NCBI GenBank assembly: GCA_946886865.1 | Contig: CAMPJI010000093.1 | Coordinates: 1 to 8,504 of the forward strand | DNA: 8,504 nucleotides | DNA from: an uncultured Lysobacterales bacterium | Lineage (GTDB): Bacteria > Pseudomonadota > Gammaproteobacteria > Xanthomonadales > Xanthomonadaceae | Reading direction: 5' to 3' | In this document: piece after piece, positions 1 to 6,446 of the stretch | Position numbering within the stretch: position 1 is the stretch's first letter | Layout: each line of letters starts with the position of its first letter | The notes under the pieces: generated by a model | What the model saw: the letters and a program-made list of their open reading frames with translations, nothing else | What the model was told of the DNA's origin: nothing | Database searches by the model: none | Made by a program: the position numbers and the translations under genes

Positions 1-1150
1 CGCGCACGTCCACGGTGATCTTGCGCGAGAGGTCGCCCTTGGCCACCGCGGTGGTGACCTCGGCGATGTTGCGCACCTGGCTGGTGAGGTTGGACGCCAT
101 CGCGTTGACCGAGTCGGTGAGGTCGGCCCAGGTGCCGTCGACCCCCGGCACGGTCGCCTGGCCGCCCAGCTTGCCTTCCGTACCCACCTCGCGCGCCACG
201 CGGGTCACCTCGGCCGCGAAGCTGTTGAGCTGGTCCACCATCGTGTTGAGGGTGTTCTTCAGCTCCAGCATTTCGCCGCGCACGTCCACGGTGATCTTGC
301 GCGAGAGGTCGCCCTTGGCCACCGCGGTGGTGACCTCGGCGATGTTGCGCACCTGGCTGGTGAGGTTGGACGCCATCGAGTTGACGTGGTCGGTGAGGTC
401 CTTCCACGTACCCGCCACGTCCGGCACCTGCGCCTGGCCGCCGAGCTTGCCTTCCGTACCCACTTCGCGCGCCACGCGCGTGACTTCCGCGGCGAAGCCG
501 TTGAGCTGGTCCACCATCGTGTTGATGGTGTCCTTGAGCTGCAGGATCTCGCCCTGCGCGGTCACGCCGATCTTGCGCGAGAGGTCGCCCTTGGCCACCG
601 CGGTGGTGACCTCGGCGATGTTGCGGACCTGGCTGGTCAGGTTGGACGCCATCGCGTTGACCGAGTCGGTCAGGTCCTTCCACGTACCCGCCACGCCCGG
701 CACCACGGCCTGGCCGCCCAGCTTGCCGTCGGTGCCGACCTCGCGCGCCACGCGCGTGACTTCCGACGCGAAGCTGCGCAGCTGGTCGACCATCGTGTTG
801 ATGGCTTCCTTCTGCTGCGCCATCTCGCCGCGCACGTCGGCGGTGATCTTGCGCGACAGGTCGCCGTTGGCCACCGCAATCGTGACCTCGGAGATGTTGC
901 GCACCTGCGCCGTCAGGTTGGACGCCATCTGGTTGACGGAGTCGGTGAGTTCCTTCCAGACGCCCGACACGCCCTTGACCTTGGCCTGGCCACCGAGGCG
1001 GCCGGCGGTGCCGACCTCCAGCGCCACGCGCGTGACCTCGGAGCTGAACTCGCCCATCTGGTCGATCATTCGATTGACGATGGTGGCCGAGCGCAGGAAC
1101 TCGCCCTGCAGCGGGCGGCCGTCGGCTTCCAGCGGTACCGGCCGGGTGAG
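1..1150 (-). repeat. Tandem 276-bp HAMP-encoding repeat array
   Basis: The anchor 'atcttgcgcg' recurs at 18, 294, 570 and 846, exactly 276 bp (92 codons) apart. The 'aggtcgcc' block of the last of these, at 858, has a more diverged counterpart at 1149 (291 bp, 97 codons). Bases 1-102 are identical to 277-378, and 569-625 matches 293-349 and 17-73 without mismatch. The array continues past the left edge. It encodes the stacked HAMP units of the overlapping gene and is a likely substrate for unequal recombination. Confidence 0.95.
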
Positions 1151-1591
1151 GTCGCCCTTGGAGACGCCCGCCAGTGCCTCGGTGATGGTCTCCACCGGAC
1201 GCACCAGGTCGTCGACCAGACCATTGACCGACTGCTCCATCTCGCCCCAGTGGCCGTTTCGGTTGGAGAGGGCGATGCGCTGGCGGGTCTGGCCTTCGAC
1301 GCCGACCTTCTGTCCGACGCGGGTCAGCTCACTGGCGAGGCGCCGGTTGGCCAGCACGATTTCGTTGAACGTTTCGGCCAGGCGCGCGTCGATCCCGTCC
1401 CAGTGGGTGGGCAGTTGGACGGAGAAGTCGCCCTGGCGGACGGCCTGCATGGCCTGCAGGATTTCGCGTTTGGGGTCATGGGCGGCGACGTCCGCACTGC
1501 CGGCACGGGAGGGGGGCGGTCCTGCGTCGACCGCGGATGCCGCGCCTGCCCGGTTCGCGGCCTTGCGCGCGCGCGGTTTCACTTCACTCAC
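1..1591 (-). CDS. Poly-HAMP cytoplasmic hybrid histidine kinase, N-terminal part (runs off the left edge)
   Basis: The frame is open from a GTG at 1591-1589 to the window edge (530 codons plus one base), so the C-terminus is missing. The start is supported by AGGGGG at 1605-1600, 8 nt upstream. Residues 1-40 are Ala/Pro-rich and look disordered. They are followed by at least six HAMP-like units, recognisable by the core 'GDLSRKI' or variants: about residues 53-60 (GDFSVQL), 145-151 (GDLTRPV), 244-250, 336-342, 428-434 and 520-526. The last four are regular 92-residue repeats (276 bp) with blocks such as '[10 protein letters not shown]', 'GKLGGQA', '[10 protein letters not shown]', 'MASNLT' and 'QVRNIAEVT'. 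There is no signal peptide or membrane segment, so the sensor part is soluble. This architecture matches bacterial relatives of fungal group III (Nik1/Os-1) hybrid kinases, in which stacked HAMPs precede GAF or HisKA/HATPase/REC modules. Those catalytic domains are inferred, not seen. A poly-HAMP chemoreceptor is the alternative. Confidence 0.88.
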   Translation of the reverse strand, partial: MSEVKPRARKAANRAGAASAVDAGPPPSRAGSADVAAHDPKREILQAMQAVRQGDFSVQLPTHWDGIDARLAETFNEIVLANRRLASELTRVGQKVGVEGQTRQRIALSNRNGHWGEMEQSVNGLVDDLVRPVETITEALAGVSKGDLTRPVPLEADGRPLQGEFLRSATIVNRMIDQMGEFSSEVTRVALEVGTAGRLGGQAKVKGVSGVWKELTDSVNQMASNLTAQVRNISEVTIAVANGDLSRKITADVRGEMAQQKEAINTMVDQLRSFASEVTRVAREVGTDGKLGGQAVVPGVAGTWKDLTDSVNAMASNLTSQVRNIAEVTTAVAKGDLSRKIGVTAQGEILQLKDTINTMVDQLNGFAAEVTRVAREVGTEGKLGGQAQVPDVAGTWKDLTDHVNSMASNLTSQVRNIAEVTTAVAKGDLSRKITVDVRGEMLELKNTLNTMVDQLNSFAAEVTRVAREVGTEGKLGGQATVPGVDGTWADLTDSVNAMASNLTSQVRNIAEVTTAVAKGDLSRKITVDVR

Positions 1592-1599
1592 TACGCCAT

Positions 1600-1605
1600 C
1601 CCCCT
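1600..1605 (-). promoter_or_regulatory. Ribosome binding site deciding the GTG start of the poly-HAMP gene
   Basis: The minus strand reads AGGGGG, then 8 nt, then GTG at 1591. An ATG lies between the two (1599-1597), but it is in another frame and meets a TAG after one further codon. That leaves the GTG as the best-supported start. Confidence 0.6.
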
Positions 1606-1650
1606 GCCGTCTCCAAACGGTTGCATTGAACGGCGGGACATTACGTGGCG

Positions 1651-1675
1651 CGCCGTGAGGGCTGCGTTCACGGCG
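1651..1675. repeat. 8-bp inverted repeat upstream of the poly-HAMP gene
   Basis: 'cgccgtga' (1651-1658) and 'tcacggcg' (1668-1675) are perfect inverted arms around a 9-base loop, about 60-85 bp upstream of the GTG. It could be an operator or a leader hairpin. The rest of 1592-1760 shows no convincing -35/-10 pair and no supported gene. Confidence 0.4.
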
Positions 1676-1760
1676 GCATCACATTTGCGCAGGCGCCGGG
1701 TCCGTTGCGGATGGTGGGTCAGGGCGACATGCGGCTGACATCGGCCGGCGGTATGCACAC

Positions 1761-1790
1761 AAAAAAAAAGCCGGCGGTGAACCGCCGGCC
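1761..1790 (-). terminator. Intrinsic terminator of the M2 peptidase gene
   Basis: On the minus strand an 8-bp GC stem (GCCGGCGG / CCGCCGGC, with a TTCA loop) is followed directly by nine T residues (complement of the A run 1761-1769). It starts about 26 bp after the peptidase stop codon, a classic Rho-independent terminator. It separates the peptidase transcript from the poly-HAMP gene further along the same strand. Confidence 0.92.
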
Positions 1791-1815
1791 TTCCGGGTTT
1801 CAAGGTGGCGAAGGG

Positions 1816-3828
1816 TCAGCCCTGCGCCGGCGGCGTGGCCTCTGTGGTCTTCGCGGCCGGCGTCGCCGCTGCCGTGCTGCCGGCCTGCCAGCCGCACGAC
1901 TTGCCTTCGTTCTGTTCCTTCAGCCATGCCTGCAGGGGGGCGAAGTACTCCAGCACCGCGCTGGCGTCCATGCCCTCGCCACCGGTCAGCTCCTTGAGGC
2001 TGGACTGCCACGGCTGGCTGGCGCCCTTGCTGAGCATCGCCTGCAACTTCTCGCCGGCGGCCTTGTTGCCGTAGAAGCTGCACTCGTGCAGCGGGCCGGT
2101 GTAGCCAGCGGCGTCGCACAGCGACTTGTAGAACTGGAACTGCAGCACGTGCGCCAGGAAGTAGCGGGTGTACGGCGTGTTGCCCGGGACGTGGTACTTG
2201 GCGCCCGGGTCGAAGAACTCCTCGCCGCGCGCGTCGACCGGAGCCACGCCCTGGTACTGCGCCTTCAGGTCCCACCAGGCTTTGTTGTACTGGCCCGGCT
2301 CGATCGTGCCGTCGAACACGCCCCAGCGCCACCGGTCGATCATCAGGCCGAACGGCAGGAACGCCACCTTGGCCAGCGCCATGCGCATCTGCGCGTTGAT
2401 CAGCGCCTCCTCGCTCTGCTGCTGCTCGCCCACCAGGTCGATCGACTGCAGGTACTCCGGCGTCATCGCCAGCACCACCGTGTCGCCGATGGCCTCATGG
2501 AAGCCGTCGTGCGCGCCGGTCTGGAACACCGGCGGCAGCTCGTTGTAGGCCAGGTAGTAATAGACGTGGCCCAGCTCGTGGTAGATGGTGGTGAAGTCTT
2601 CCTCGTTGGGCTTGATGCACATCTTGGTGCGCACGTCGCCTTCCATGTTCATGTCCCACGCGCTGGCGTGGCAGACCACGTCGCGGTCGCGCGGCTTGAT
2701 GAACTGGGTCTTCTCCCAGTAGCTGTCGGGCAGCTCGGGCATGCCCAGCGACACGTAGAAATCCTCGGCGCGCTCGGTCATCTGGCGCGCGGTCGCCAGC
2801 ATGGCGTCCTGCTCGATCTGTGCCAGTGCGGTGGCGTCCCGATCGCCGCCCTGGCGGGTCAGCGCGGCGGCGAAGTTCTGCTGGTACTGCGCTTCCAGCG
2901 CGCCTGTGATGTCCAGGCTGCCGGCATTCTCGTACGGGGCGAGGATGTCCCACAGGTTGCCCCAGTCCTGTTGCCACATGTTGCCCATCAGGTGCGCCGG
3001 CAGCATGCCGCCGTCGACCTTGCCGCGCTCGGCGCCGTACTCGGTCTCCAGGCGGGTGCGTGCGTAGCAGTGCAGCTGCTCGTACAGCGGCTTGACCTGG
3101 CCCCACAGGCGGTCGGTCTCCGCCGCCATCTCGACCGGGCTCATGTCATAGCCCGAACGCCACATCTCGCCGGCGTCGGCGTAGCCCATTTCGCCCGCGC
3201 CTTCGTTCACCAGCTGCACGAAGCGGGTGTAGTCCTCGCGCATCGGCTGGGCAATGGTGTGCCAGCCGCGCCAGGCATCGAGCTGGGCGTCGTAGTCGCG
3301 GTTGCCGCGCAACACGTCTTCCAGCTGGCCCAGCTGGCGGCAGGTGCGGTTGTCGCCTTCGCCGGTGCAGTACTCGCCGGCGCCGTACATGCCTTCCATC
3401 TTGGCGACCAGCCGGGTCAGCTCGGCGAGCTTCTCGGGGTCCTTCGGCGCGGGCATCGCGGTTGCGAGCTTCAGCAGCTGGATGGTCCGCGCGGTCTGCG
3501 GCGACATGTCCTGGCCTTCGAACCGGCGGGCCTGTTCGACCCACTGGTTGAGCTTGGACAGGTACTGCTCGTTGGCCTTGGCCGCCAGGAACTGCGTATC
3601 GTCGGTGATGTAGGTCGACGACAGCCACTGCGGCTTGGTGATCTCCGGCTGCATCCGCATGATCTCGTCGTTCACGCGGGCCGCGAACTGGTCGGCCGTC
3701 TCGCCCTCCGTTGCGGTCGCCTGCGGCGCGGTGCCGGTCGCGTCGGGTGCTTCATCGCGTTTGCACGCGGACAGGGTCAGGACGGCGGCCGTGATGCTGA
3801 GCGCGAGCAACGCGCGGACGGGTTTCAT
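1816..3828 (-). CDS. M2-family zinc metallopeptidase (ACE-like peptidyl-dipeptidase), lipoprotein
   Basis: This 670-aa protein is a bacterial homologue of angiotensin-converting enzyme, which removes C-terminal dipeptides from peptides. The N-terminus is a lipoprotein signal: basic MKPVR, a hydrophobic stretch, then lipobox LSAC with Cys22, so the mature enzyme should be membrane-anchored in the periplasm. Zinc site: HELGH at 417-421 and third ligand Glu445 in EAIGD, with the same 28-residue spacing as H383/E411 of human testis ACE. His387 in CHASAWD corresponds to H353 and lies 30 residues before the HExxH, as in ACE. 'PYTRYF' supplies Tyr553, Arg555 and Tyr556, matching Y520, the chloride-binding R522 and Y523. 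Every active-site residue I looked for is present, so it should be active. The ATG at 3828 has GGAG 10 nt upstream. It appears monocistronic, with its own predicted promoter and terminator. Xanthomonas ACE homologues are known; the natural substrate is unknown. Confidence 0.96.
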   Translation of the reverse strand: MKPVRALLALSITAAVLTLSACKRDEAPDATGTAPQATATEGETADQFAARVNDEIMRMQPEITKPQWLSSTYITDDTQFLAAKANEQYLSKLNQWVEQARRFEGQDMSPQTARTIQLLKLATAMPAPKDPEKLAELTRLVAKMEGMYGAGEYCTGEGDNRTCRQLGQLEDVLRGNRDYDAQLDAWRGWHTIAQPMREDYTRFVQLVNEGAGEMGYADAGEMWRSGYDMSPVEMAAETDRLWGQVKPLYEQLHCYARTRLETEYGAERGKVDGGMLPAHLMGNMWQQDWGNLWDILAPYENAGSLDITGALEAQYQQNFAAALTRQGGDRDATALAQIEQDAMLATARQMTERAEDFYVSLGMPELPDSYWEKTQFIKPRDRDVVCHASAWDMNMEGDVRTKMCIKPNEEDFTTIYHELGHVYYYLAYNELPPVFQTGAHDGFHEAIGDTVVLAMTPEYLQSIDLVGEQQQSEEALINAQMRMALAKVAFLPFGLMIDRWRWGVFDGTIEPGQYNKAWWDLKAQYQGVAPVDARGEEFFDPGAKYHVPGNTPYTRYFLAHVLQFQFYKSLCDAAGYTGPLHECSFYGNKAAGEKLQAMLSKGASQPWQSSLKELTGGEGMDASAVLEYFAPLQAWLKEQNEGKSCGWQAGSTAAATPAAKTTEATPPAQG

Positions 3829-3865
3829 GGGTGAATGTCTCCGGATACGACTCGCGCTGGATGCG

Positions 3866-3895
3866 CCGAGCCCCGAAGGCTAGTGGGGGGCTCGG
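3866..3895. repeat. Perfect 9-bp inverted repeat bracketing the predicted -10
   Basis: 'ccgagcccc' (3866-3874) and 'ggggctcgg' (3887-3895) are exact inverted arms around 12 bases that hold the predicted -10. There is no T run on either side, so a terminator is unlikely. An operator or a leader hairpin fits better. Confidence 0.55.
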
Positions 3896-3905
3896 GGCGG
3901 TGCAA
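3877..3905 (-). promoter_or_regulatory. Predicted sigma-70-type promoter of the M2 peptidase gene
   Basis: On the minus strand TTGCAC (3905-3900) and TAGCCT (3882-3877) are exactly 17 bp apart. This predicts a transcription start near 3870 and a leader of about 42 nt. Each hexamer matches the E. coli consensus at only three positions, so the call rests mainly on spacing and location. Confidence 0.45.
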
Positions 3906-3922
3906 GTGAACCGACGGCGCCG

Positions 3923-3944
3923 CGCCCGGGCGAAGGGCCGGGCG
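3923..3944 (-). other. GC-rich hairpin downstream of the HEACH gene
   Basis: 'cgcccgg' (3923-3929) and 'ccgggcg' (3938-3944) can form a 7-bp stem with an 8-base loop, about 24 bp past the stop codon of the 160-aa gene on the minus strand. It has no T tract. It may still protect the 3' end of the transcript or act as a weak terminator. Confidence 0.3.
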
Positions 3945-3967
3945 GACCTGTGTGCCAGGCCGCTGAA

Positions 3968-4450
3968 TCAGGCCGCGATCGCGGCGGCCCCGTCGCCAAT
4001 GGAGGCCAGCAGGCCACGGTCCTGCAGCCAGGCCCGCGCATCCTCGGCGTCGCGCTCGAACCACGCCCGGGTGGAGCCCATGCGGAAGGTGTAGCCCCAG
4101 GCATCCATGTCGGCCATCAGGCGGTCACGGCCCACGCCGGGCAGGGCGTCGGCGAGGACAATCTGCAGGTAGCAGGCCGCGTCCTCTTCTTCCTGGCAGT
4201 CGGTGGCGTCGGTATGGACACCGGCGCGGCGCTCGGCCGGCATCACGACCAGGTGGCAGGCCTCGTGCAGCAGCGAGTGGACCGGCGTGTCGGCGCGGGC
4301 GAAGACGTCGCAGCCGATCAGCCCGGCTTCGCTGTCGCCCCAGTAGCTGCCGGGGATCGCCTCGTCGTCGGGCACGCGCACCAGCCGCAGGCCGTATCCG
4401 GCGAGCAGGGCGGCGGAGGCATCGAAGCCGATGTCGGCGAGGGTGAGCAT
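3968..4450 (-). CDS. Conserved-type hypothetical protein with HEACH zinc-peptidase-like motif
   Basis: A 160-aa protein with no signal peptide or membrane segment, hence probably cytoplasmic. I cannot name it. Residues 62-66 read HEACH, an HExxH-type zinc motif, in the context 'HSLLHEACHLVVMPAERR'. Some 21-28 residues later comes an acidic patch, E87-E88-E89-D90, followed by 'AACYLQIVLAD', where a helix could present a third ligand as in gluzincins. Further on are 'MADMDAWGY' (112-120) and 'RAWFERDAEDARAWL' (128-142), both with the look of conserved blocks. I recall similar unnamed proteins in beta- and gammaproteobacteria but cannot verify this here. The ATG at 4450 has no visible Shine-Dalgarno, and a REP arm lies only 12 nt upstream. 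Since that gap holds nothing else, expression may come from read-through of the min operon. Zinc binding and peptidase activity are inference. Confidence 0.8.
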   Translation of the reverse strand: MLTLADIGFDASAALLAGYGLRLVRVPDDEAIPGSYWGDSEAGLIGCDVFARADTPVHSLLHEACHLVVMPAERRAGVHTDATDCQEEEDAACYLQIVLADALPGVGRDRLMADMDAWGYTFRMGSTRAWFERDAEDARAWLQDRGLLASIGDGAAAIAA

Positions 4451-4462
4451 GCGCGTACGTGT

Positions 4463-4537
4463 GTAGGAGCGGCTTCAGCCGCGATCGGAAGGTGTCGGCC
4501 CGCGCCGGTTCCGGATCGCGGCTGACGCCGCTCCTAC
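4463..4537. repeat. Inverted pair of GTAG-headed REP-type palindromes
   Basis: A left arm (4463-4490) begins GTAGGAGCGGCTTCAGCCGC. The right arm (4537-4509, reverse complement) reads the same except for one substitution and one extra base, with an 18-base spacer. Each arm also folds on itself (GCGGCT/AGCCGC at 4469-4482; GCGGC/GCCGC at 4518-4531). The GTAG head and head-to-head pairing are typical of REP/BIME elements moved by RAYT transposases in Stenotrophomonas and related genera. It fills the gap between minE and the HEACH gene and could terminate or stabilise the minE mRNA. Single-copy or repeated status cannot be seen within this window. Confidence 0.8.
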
Positions 4538-4545
4538 ATGGGACA

Positions 4546-4821
4546 TCAACCGTTGGCGACGGCCCGCGGCTCGTCCTTGTCGGGCAACGCCACCGAGATG
4601 TCGAGCACCTTGTTGTCGCCTTCGCCCAGCAGGTCGACCTTGACCGACTCGGCATCGACGTTGACGTACTTGCGGATCACCTCGAGCAGCTCGCGCTGCA
4701 GCATCGGGAGGTAGTCCGGGCCGCCGCGGCCGGCACGCTCGTGGGCGACGATGATCCGGAGCCGGTCCTTGGCGACGGAGGCGGTCTGCTTCTTGGTCAG
4801 CAGGAAGTCGAACAGGCCCAT
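4546..4821 (-). CDS. minE: Cell division topological specificity factor MinE
   Basis: This 91-aa protein stimulates the MinD ATPase and displaces MinC, confining division inhibition to the cell poles. 'MGLFDFLL' is the amphipathic membrane-targeting segment. Residues of about 13-32 ('[20 protein letters not shown]') match the anti-MinCD helix of E. coli MinE ('IAKERLQIIVAERR'), followed by '[17 protein letters not shown]' and the C-terminal topological domain ending in 'ISVALP'. Length is close to E. coli MinE (88 aa). The frame stays open to 4917, but the ATG at 4821 is preferred because the protein then begins like known MinE and GGAGG (4834-4830) lies 8 nt upstream. That ribosome site overlaps the last codons of minD, only 4 nt separate the two genes, and they must be co-transcribed. 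Confidence 0.97.
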   Translation of the reverse strand: MGLFDFLLTKKQTASVAKDRLRIIVAHERAGRGGPDYLPMLQRELLEVIRKYVNVDAESVKVDLLGEGDNKVLDISVALPDKDEPRAVANG

Positions 4822-4825
4822 GTGC

Positions 4826-5635
4826 TTACCCTCCGAAGATCTTGCTGAAGAAGCCCTTCTTCTCGGCATGCGTGAAGCGCATCGGGCGGGTGTCCCCCAG
4901 CAGGCGGGCCACGGCATCGTCGTAGGCCTGTGCGGCGTCGGACTCGGTATCCAGGATGACCGGCTCGCCCTTGTTGGAGGCGTTGAGCACGTCGCCGGAC
5001 TCCGGGATCACGCCGACGCTCTTGAGACCGAGGATCTCCTCGACGTCGCCGATGCTCAGCATCTCGCCGGTTTCCACGCGCTTGGGGCTGTAGCGGGTCA
5101 GCAGCAGGTGCTCCTTGACGCGCTCGCCGTTCTCGGCGCGCCGGGTCTTGGACGAGAGCAGGCCCAGGATGCGGTCGGAGTCGCGCACGGACGACACTTC
5201 CGGGTTGACCACGACCACGGCCTGGTCGGCAAAGTACATCGCCAGGAACGCGCCCTTCTCGATGCCGGCGGGGGAGTCGCAGACGATGTAGTCGAAACCG
5301 TCCGCGGCGAGGTCGTCGAGCACCTTCTGCACGCCTTCCTTGGTCAGCGCGTCCTTGTCGCGGGTCTGCGACGCAGCCAGCACGTGCAGGTTGTCGAAGC
5401 GCTTGTCCTTGATCAGCGACTGCTTGAGGGTCGCCTCGCCGTTGACCACGTTGACGAAGTCGTACACCACGCGGCGCTCGCAGCCCATGATCAGGTCGAG
5501 GTTGCGCAGGCCCACGTCGAAGTCGATGACGGCGACCTTGTGGCCGCGGCGCGCGAGTCCGCACGCAAGGCTGGCGCTGGTCGTGGTCTTGCCGACGCCG
5601 CCTTTGCCCGAGGTGACTACGATGATTTCGGCCAA
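4826..5635 (-). CDS. minD: Septum site-determining ATPase MinD (TTG start)
   Basis: This 269-aa ParA/MinD-type ATPase dimerises on the membrane with ATP, recruits MinC, and is released by MinE. The deviant Walker A GKGGVGKT is at residues 10-17 (Lys11, Lys16). '[16 protein letters not shown]' carries Asp38 and Asp40, which recruits and activates catalysis in E. coli MinD, and '[16 protein letters not shown]' is the Walker B region. The C-terminus '[12 protein letters not shown]' is the amphipathic membrane-targeting helix. The start is the TTG at 5635. Translation from there gives '[12 protein letters not shown]', the normal MinD N-terminus, and GGAGG (5648-5644) lies 8 nt upstream. The same frame is open to an ATG at 5842, but those 69 extra codons lie inside minC in another frame and look like noise. 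The gene starts 25 nt after minC and ends 4 nt before minE. Confidence 0.97.
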   Translation of the reverse strand: MAEIIVVTSGKGGVGKTTTSASLACGLARRGHKVAVIDFDVGLRNLDLIMGCERRVVYDFVNVVNGEATLKQSLIKDKRFDNLHVLAASQTRDKDALTKEGVQKVLDDLAADGFDYIVCDSPAGIEKGAFLAMYFADQAVVVVNPEVSSVRDSDRILGLLSSKTRRAENGERVKEHLLLTRYSPKRVETGEMLSIGDVEEILGLKSVGVIPESGDVLNASNKGEPVILDTESDAAQAYDDAVARLLGDTRPMRFTHAEKKGFFSKIFGG

Positions 5636-5643
5636 GTTCGAAT

Positions 5644-5648
5644 CCTCC
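5644..5648 (-). promoter_or_regulatory. Ribosome binding site deciding the minD TTG start
   Basis: A perfect GGAGG on the minus strand sits 8 nt before TTG in the 25-nt gap between minC and minD. No ATG or GTG is as well placed. Confidence 0.85.
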
Positions 5649-5660
5649 AGTGGTGCGGCG

Positions 5661-6446
5661 TCAATCCAGCGCCGCGATGTTGAGTTGCCCGTCTTCGAGC
5701 CAGGCCTGCACGGCCTTGCCGCGCAGGTCCTTCGGGATGTCTTCGAGCACCTTGTAGTGCCCGGCGATGGCCACGAGTTCGGCATGGAACTCGCGGCAGA
5801 AGATGCGCGCCTTTTCGTTGCCCTGCGCGCCGGCCAGGGCACGACCGCGCAGGGGGCCGTAGATATGCACCGAACCGTCGGCGATGACTTCGGCGCCGGC
5901 GCCGACCGAGGTCAGCACGGTGAGGTCGCGGTTGTCGGCATAGACCTGCTGGCCCGAGCGCACGGGCGCGGACTGGATCAGGCCGGGTGAGGCGACGGGT
6001 GCGGCCGGCGGCGCGCTGGCCTCGCGGCGCTGCGGTGCCTCGGCCGGCGCGGGGGCCGGCGCGGCAGGTGCGGGTGCGGCAGCGGGCGCTGCATCAGCGT
6101 CGGCGCGTTCGTACTGGGCGCGGAACTTGGCCAGCAGCGGCAGGTCGAGTTGTTCGGCGAGGCGCTCGGTCTCGCTGGTGCCGTACGCCAGGGCCACCGG
6201 CAGCACGCCGGCGCCGCGCAGGCCGTCGATCAGGCTGCGCGCGGTGGTGAGGTCGGGGGTCTGCGCCAGGCCGCCGAAATCGAGCACGACCGCGGCGCGC
6301 GCGAACAGCTTCGGCGCGCGCTGCACCCGGCCGCGCATTTCGTCGACGAGTCGCTCGACATCCAGCGTGCGCACGCGCAGGTTGGCGATGCCAACCTGGC
6401 CGATCTTCAGTTCACCCGCCTGTTCGAAGTCCATCACGGCGCTCAT
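5661..6446 (-). CDS. minC: Septum site-determining protein MinC (FtsZ-ring inhibitor)
   Basis: This 261-aa protein inhibits FtsZ polymerisation when MinD brings it to the membrane. Residues 1-115 form the N-terminal FtsZ-antagonist domain ('FDFGGL'-type core seen as 'VVLDFGGLAQTPDL', then 'VLPVALAYGTSETERLAEQLDLPLL'). About residues 116-160 are an Ala/Pro-rich linker. Residues 160-261 form the right-handed beta-helix that binds MinD, including the signature RSGQ at 163-166, 'GAEVIADGSVHIYGPLRGRALAG' and 'AELVAIAGHY', closely matching E. coli MinC. It is about 30 residues longer than the 231-aa E. coli protein, mostly because of the linker. The ATG at 6446 overlaps the TGA of the upstream acetyltransferase gene (ATGA). 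No strong Shine-Dalgarno precedes it, so coupled re-initiation is likely. The open frame continues upstream to 7199 but only as antisense-type noise over the acetyltransferase gene. Confidence 0.96.
   Translation of the reverse strand: MSAVMDFEQAGELKIGQVGIANLRVRTLDVERLVDEMRGRVQRAPKLFARAAVVLDFGGLAQTPDLTTARSLIDGLRGAGVLPVALAYGTSETERLAEQLDLPLLAKFRAQYERADADAAPAAAPAPAAPAPAPAEAPQRREASAPPAAPVASPGLIQSAPVRSGQQVYADNRDLTVLTSVGAGAEVIADGSVHIYGPLRGRALAGAQGNEKARIFCREFHAELVAIAGHYKVLEDIPKDLRGKAVQAWLEDGQLNIAALD

Noticed and set aside
15..1658. Plus-strand 547-codon open frame with repeated protein blocks
   Set aside because: It is the antisense shadow of the HAMP array. The repeats only mirror the 276-bp DNA repeat, and the protein is Arg/Ser/Thr-rich with no known fold, whereas the minus strand gives clear HAMP sequence.
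386..1738. Plus-strand 450-codon open frame, His/Val/Arg-rich
   Set aside because: A second antisense shadow over the same array, caused by high GC in third codon positions.
1591..1803. Minus-strand 70-codon open frame between the peptidase and the poly-HAMP gene
   Set aside because: It begins upstream of the terminator and runs through the hairpin and T run, lacks a ribosome site and resembles nothing.
1645..3834. Plus-strand 729-codon open frame
   Set aside because: It is longer than the peptidase it overlaps, but its low-complexity Leu/Val/His/Arg composition matches no family, while the minus strand carries a complete M2 active site and lipoprotein signal.
3831..4104. Several short open frames on both strands between the peptidase and HEACH genes
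   Set aside because: They overlap the promoter, the hairpins or the HEACH gene and have shadow-type composition. No small gene is supported in 3829-3967.
4751..5683. Plus-strand 310-codon open frame
   Set aside because: Antisense to minD and minE, which are certain by motif.
5636..5842. N-terminal extension of MinD to an ATG at 5842
   Set aside because: These codons are minC sequence read in the wrong frame, and the canonical MinD start follows GGAGG at the TTG.
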